Source: Epiperipatus broadwayi
Lineage: Eukaryota; Onychophora; Udeonychophora; Euonychophora; Peripatidae
Direction: 5' to 3'
NCBI GenBank assembly: GCA_028023455.1
Contig: JAQFVV010000030.1
Coordinates: forward strand, 6,154,501 to 6,218,500
Length of the DNA: 64,000 bases
The notes beneath the pieces were generated by a model. That model was not told the origin of the DNA. It saw only the letters and a program-made list of their open reading frames with translations, and ran no database searches. The position numbers and the translations under genes are program-made. Shown piece after piece: positions 48,001 through 54,000 of the stretch. Positions within the stretch are counted from its first letter, which is position 1. Every line of letters begins with the position of its first letter.

Positions 48001-51000
48001 GAGATTTTTTCTTTTTAATACTTTTCTCAGTTGAAAGTTTGAGGCGAAACTGTTAGCTCATGAATCCACAACTCTCGTCATCAATTTAAAGTATTCAGAG
48101 CCACTGGTTTCATTAATCTATATGCAAAAGACAAGTATTGTGACTAAATAATAAATGATCTTCATAGTTGCCAAAGCTTATCTAATCTTAACAGTATTTA
48201 TTTTAAGACTCCAATATTAAATGCTACACCATAAACTGTAATTAAATTTTAACGTCATTAGATGTGTAAAGGCTAAATATATAAATTTTGTTAGTTTTTA
48301 AATATTGTTCTTTGCCTTAATCTTTTGTTATTTAATTTAAATAATCATCATTTCAAGTCTTTATTTACTCTTTTTCGTATAAATATATTATATGCCATTA
48401 AGTTTTAAATTGCGCTTTATGCAAAAAAGTGAAGCTTAGTATTATTACAAAGGAATTATACAGCTGAGCGCTTTCAGAGAACTTAAGTCTCCATAGTCAT
48501 AGCCTATTTTGGGAGTGTCGACTTACATTGAGATTTTAAGCGAAGTTTAGTGGTAATTTATGCAAAATTTATTCAAAGTTTTCTTTCATAAAGACCATTT
48601 TCTGGAGATTGCAAACCACGATTCTTTTTGGTTTATTGCATAGTTGTCATTTGCAGTAAAGCATGACTCATTTATCTTTCATTTCATATCATTACGTTCA
48701 GTGTACAGTGCCCTTGCCATAGTAGGTTCGAACACATGGTCTGTTGGTCTTTTGTGCTCAAATAATATGGATTTGTTTTCAGTATTATTTAGAGCTCTCC
48801 TGTATAAATAATGATGTTGAGATGTTCTGGAGGTGATGTTGGTATGAGTCTCTCCATAATATGCTGCTCTACATCCATTGGTTGGGCATGAAATTTTTTA
48901 AACTGCTTGAGCTATTTGATCAGAAGGTATTTTGTCTTTGGTATTGTTTATCATTCTGTTTGTTGTAGGTGGGGTGTGGAATCCTAATTCGAAGGACTCG
49001 GCAAATATTTTATAATATTTCGTAGCAATTGATGGTATATGCCATTAATTGTTCTATTTCATATGGTTGATGTTTTTCATTTTATTATTTTCTATACATA
49101 CATTTTGTGAATGAATTAAAAATTGGATTGTAGCAGTAAGGACAATTTTATATACATTAACATTCAAAATTAGTATTGAATTGAAGTATGAATTGTAATC
49201 CAGCTGATATAGTCATGAATGGAGAAAGGTATAGAGAAGGTTTACAATTGAATGAATAGTCTGTGGTCAAGATTTGTTAAATATGGAGCATTAGTGGTTC
49301 TGACTAGAAAATTATATGAAATATTTAAATATATTATATATACTTTTAAGCTAGATATAATTAGAGGGAATTTGAACCCAGACTTCAAGCTCCCTTTAGT
49401 TATCAATTCCATCTTATACAATCGATACACACGACCACATATTTACAGAAAAGATAAATGATCTCCAATATCCGTATTTCATGCTGAACCAGCACTCATC
49501 AGTTGTTCCTGATAATCATTACCCACACATATATAGACAGAAAATCTTTAAACTTTAATGGACAGACTTCAATCGTCTCCACTCCTTCACCCATCCATAT
49601 CATTGAAACTCTGACAATAGCATGTTCAAGCCCTTGTTTGCCAATTTTGTTGTCATACCCATGTTGACTATAAGTCAGTCTGAAATCATTTTTATCTTTT
49701 ATTTTATTTTATTCATTATTAGAGAGATATTTTTCTTTACATTTGGCTTCCCAACAGGAACCAGGACATTGATCCATGACCCATATGAGAGATTTAGAGT
49801 CGTAAAATAATAAATAGATAAAATTAAAATATTTGATTAATGGTCACAATTAATATAAGCTATTTTTGTCAGAATGACTTACGGTCAACAAAATTGGCAA
49901 ACAAGGGCTTTGAACATGCCAGCATCAGATTATCAATGATATGAAGAGTTGAAGAGTTGGAGAATGGAGAAGATTGAAACCTGTCTATTAAAGTTAGAAT
50001 ATTTGCTATCTTAATATAAACTGAGAGATGATGATCTGAATCAACTGATGAGTTCTGGTTCAGCACGAAATACATATATTGGAGATCATTTATCTTTTTC
50101 ATTTGTATGTGATCATGTGTACTGATTGTATAAGATGGAGTCAATGTCTTAAAAGGAAGCTTGAAAGTCGAGTTCAAATGCCTCTAATTAAAATTATATG
50201 AAATAACTATTATCCCTATCGAAATAAAATCCTTGTTTCTACTTCACTTTCGAGTAGTAAGTTACAAATTGTGGATTATGCAAACAACTGAAGCTCAATA
50301 TGGGAACTAAAGGTTCCCAAAAGTGCTCCGCCTGATAATTCTCTTAATATTGAGCATCACTTGTTTGCATAATGCGCAATTTGTAACTTATTACCCTTAT
50401 CATTTAGGAAATACAAAATCAGAATTAAAATTAATGTAAGATTAAATCAAAATAGCAAATAGAATTGACAATAAGGCATTGTCTATTTTACCAATTCTTC
50501 CTTTCCTGATGATATATTCTTGTGTACAGAAGGTAGTCGAGAAGTCAGAATATTTTTGAGGGCTTATTCTAAGGTGGTAAGGAAATGGAGTTAAATTTAA
50601 CAAGGTAAAATCAAAATGATGGTAATAAATGTTAGAGAAAGAGAAGAATGAAAGATTTTTTTTTTTAGAAGATAAATAAATATAATTAATTAGGAATTAT
50701 TATGAAAAACAAAAATGATTGGAAAATAAATTTGATAGATGATGCAAAAAAAAGAAAGAAATGAGAAAAGGGCTGATAAATAAATGTTTTTATAGAGTTT
50801 TGTAGAAAGGAGCTACATTACCAAGTATACATAGGAGATTGATGCATTCTATAATTGTAAAAGGATATTAAATATTCTAGCGGGAATTCAACAAAAAAAT
50901 ATGAAATGCTTTTAATGTGAATATGTAGTTAGCAAATGAAGCAAGTCAAAAAGTTGATATAGTGATAAGTTTTTACATAAAAGTTACAAAAAAATGTTGA

Positions 51001-54000
51001 AAATGCTAAGTGGATTGCAATTAAGAAATACAAACACAATAGATTTCAATTGAGTTTTAAGGATAAGAAAGAAGATGGATAAAAAGATGGTAGAATATGC
51101 CAAAGAATTGGACAAATATTTTATATCAGTTTATATATATATAATACAAATAAAATGTCCGTTAATTAAAAAACTATTATAATAGCAATAAAAATAATAA
51201 ATATAATGGAAGTTAATTATTATATACAGTTAATCCGCAGAAGTATTTTTGGTTAATTGACCAAAAGTATTTCTGGGATTGAAAGACTATATGTAGTAAT
51301 TATTTATTTTTATTGTTATATATATATATAAGAGAAGGGAGGTTGTGTTTTAAGAATTTTTAATTGTTACAGTAATAAATATTGGGACATGAGGATAATT
51401 CACAAATGAAAGAAAGAAAATTAGAAATAGAGAGAATATTTGGAAAATTAAGTGTTTGAATGTTTGCAGAAATGAACAAATTATCAGAAATGAATGATTT
51501 TATGGTAATAGTAAAGTAATAATCTTCTTTTTAAAGTTCAAGTAAGGGCATTGATACCAAGTGATTTATATTGATAAATAGAATATCTGGGGGTAGGGGT
51601 GGGGTGTAAATTATATAAGAAAATGTTGAAAATAGCTACCATCTAAACAATGCAAATAAATTTATGAGGAAAAAAAAAGTATCAATAGTGGGGTTTTGGC
51701 TTATAGACAAAAATAATGCTATGAAATGAGATAGAATGTAAATAGATTTGAATTTTTAAATGCCATATAGGTTAGAAAATGTTTTTTGGGTTTATTCATT
51801 CAACAATTTCTGGTTTTGATTAAAAAAAAATCACACATTATTACATGCATTGCAATAAGTAAAGAAAGTATTTGGGTTAAAGGAGTAGGAGAGGTGAGGA
51901 TTGTAAAAGCTCTGATGATGACTGCTGGATACTTGAAACTGTAGACAAGAAGAGATAATTAAATCTATGTTAAAACTGCATTGTAGAGTGTAAATTAAGG
52001 TGTATTTGGTATATTATATTATAGAATGAATTAATAATAAACATTATTTGCTTATGGAAGGCATTGTTTGTACCAGAATTGGTGTATGCTAATGAAGTAG
52101 TATGTTTAGGAAAAAGAACAATAGAACTTTTGGAAATACACTAGATGATAGTGGAAGTTATTTAAAAGATAGGTTGGTTAGATTTTCATACAAAGGAGAT
52201 GAAAAGTAACTATATTTTTTGATAGTGGATAAGTATAGGTAATAACAGAATTATTAAGAAAATAAAGTAATCTTAAATTAGGACAGATAATGTAATTATT
52301 AGAATAAATATAATGTTAATTGATAAGAAAGAAAAAATGTGAAAGATTAAATTCTTATGTGATTATATGAAAATAAGAAGCATATTAAGGTCAAAGATAA
52401 GCTCATAATTATTAATGGGAAACACAATAGCATGTTATTCAATTAAGGTAGGATAGATCATTAATAAGTTGGAAAAGAATGGGTAAGTGATATGGAAGAT
52501 GAAAATTATAAGATGTATAATGGTAAAGTAGAAAATTAAAAAAAATGTATAATTTTGAAATGGGAAGCAAAAAAAATTACAAAAGTTATGATGGAGAAAG
52601 TATAAAACAGGCAAATTTGTACATAGTTAGATTATATTAATGAAGAAATGTCCAAGAAAAAATACTAATCAACTAGCACCACTTTGCAAGTTATTATGTA
52701 ATTCATAAACAGATATTTAAATTTAATATTTTTAAAGGTTAATATATATATATATATAAATTTATTAGCAAATGGGAACTCCATATTGATATGCAGTGCC
52801 GGCTAAAAGAAAATAATAGCAAATATATCCAAGTTACCACTAATCAAAAAGAGGCTTCTTTTGATCAGGCATTATATATGAGCCAGTTGCTGGACAAAGT
52901 GAATCACGGATCAAAAAGGCCTCCTTTTGATTAATAGTAGTTCTCGATATGTTTTTTTTTTTAAGTGTCATAGCATCGGCCGGGACGCGAACCCGCAACC
53001 CGGGCAACTGCCTGCTAGTGCAAGGCAGTCGTGCTGACCTCTCGACCACCAATGCAAGACAGTTTCGATATGTTTGCTATTGTTTTCTTTTAGCTAGCAG
53101 AACTGGTTATTATTGGATACTGTACATCAATACACCATGGAGTTCCCATTTACTAATTAATTTACATCTATATTAATCCATTCAAAATATTAAGTTTAAA
53201 TACATGTCTCATTGATCGAAGAGTCCTAATTTCAGTTGGGATAAAAGAAATGTTGCTATACATCGTATCCCAATTTTTATAGCCATAGTGACCAGCCACT
53301 GGTTCGTACATAATAATGTGAGTGACTGATCAAAAGAGACCTTCTGATTAGTAGTGGCTTGGACAGGTTTTCTATTTTTTCTTTCACCCAGTAGAACCAT
53401 TCTTATTAGTTTTTGCACATCAATACATCTTGACTGTAGGTTTAACTTCATTTATATAATGGAATTTCCATTTACTAATTAATTTACATATATATATACA
53501 CACACACTCACCAAGTGATAATCATCAAGTGTTTAGAAATCCTCAGATAGGTAAAAGCTTTCAGTTTTACTTCTATGTGATTTTGGATCATGACGTGGGG
53601 AGTTAATGTATTAATCATTAGATCAGAAAGTGTATATGCTATTATATCTTTCTATCATCATCAACCATTATCAATCCACTGCAGGATGAAGGTCTTGCAA
53701 GATCAGTCCATCTTCTCCCATCTTTAGCTTCTCTTCTCCATATCATCCCTGCACACTTTCTTATTTCATCTATCTCACATGTGGTCTCTTTCTGAGTCTT
53801 TTACATATCTATATTTAAATTGCATTTCTAAACCTAATTTAAATATGGTTTATTTATAAATAAAAAAAAAAATCTTTGGAATATAAATAACTATAGATCT
53901 GATAAGTTTTTTATGAATATGTAAATATAAAAAATAAGATGAAATGTTTTTAAATGGTGCATTATCAAGCAAAGAAAGATTCCTTAGATAGACCCTACTA

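Larger units (their letters stand above)
49324..50189. mobile_element. Family A foldback, longest copy, 16-bp target duplication, ribozyme on each strand
   Basis: AAAATTATATGAAATA at 49308-49323 and 50190-50205 flanks 866 bp. The element is a head-to-head palindrome: both outer ends carry the B-box-like GAGTTCAAATG or its complement, each arm has a hammerhead (49465-49508 minus, 50041-50082 plus), and the inner parts carry the CAGATTATCAATG and GGCAAACAAGGGC segments. A non-palindromic middle (about 49670-49870) contains a Phe-rich low-complexity stretch. The perfect duplication shows the palindrome inserted as a unit. Confidence 0.9.
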
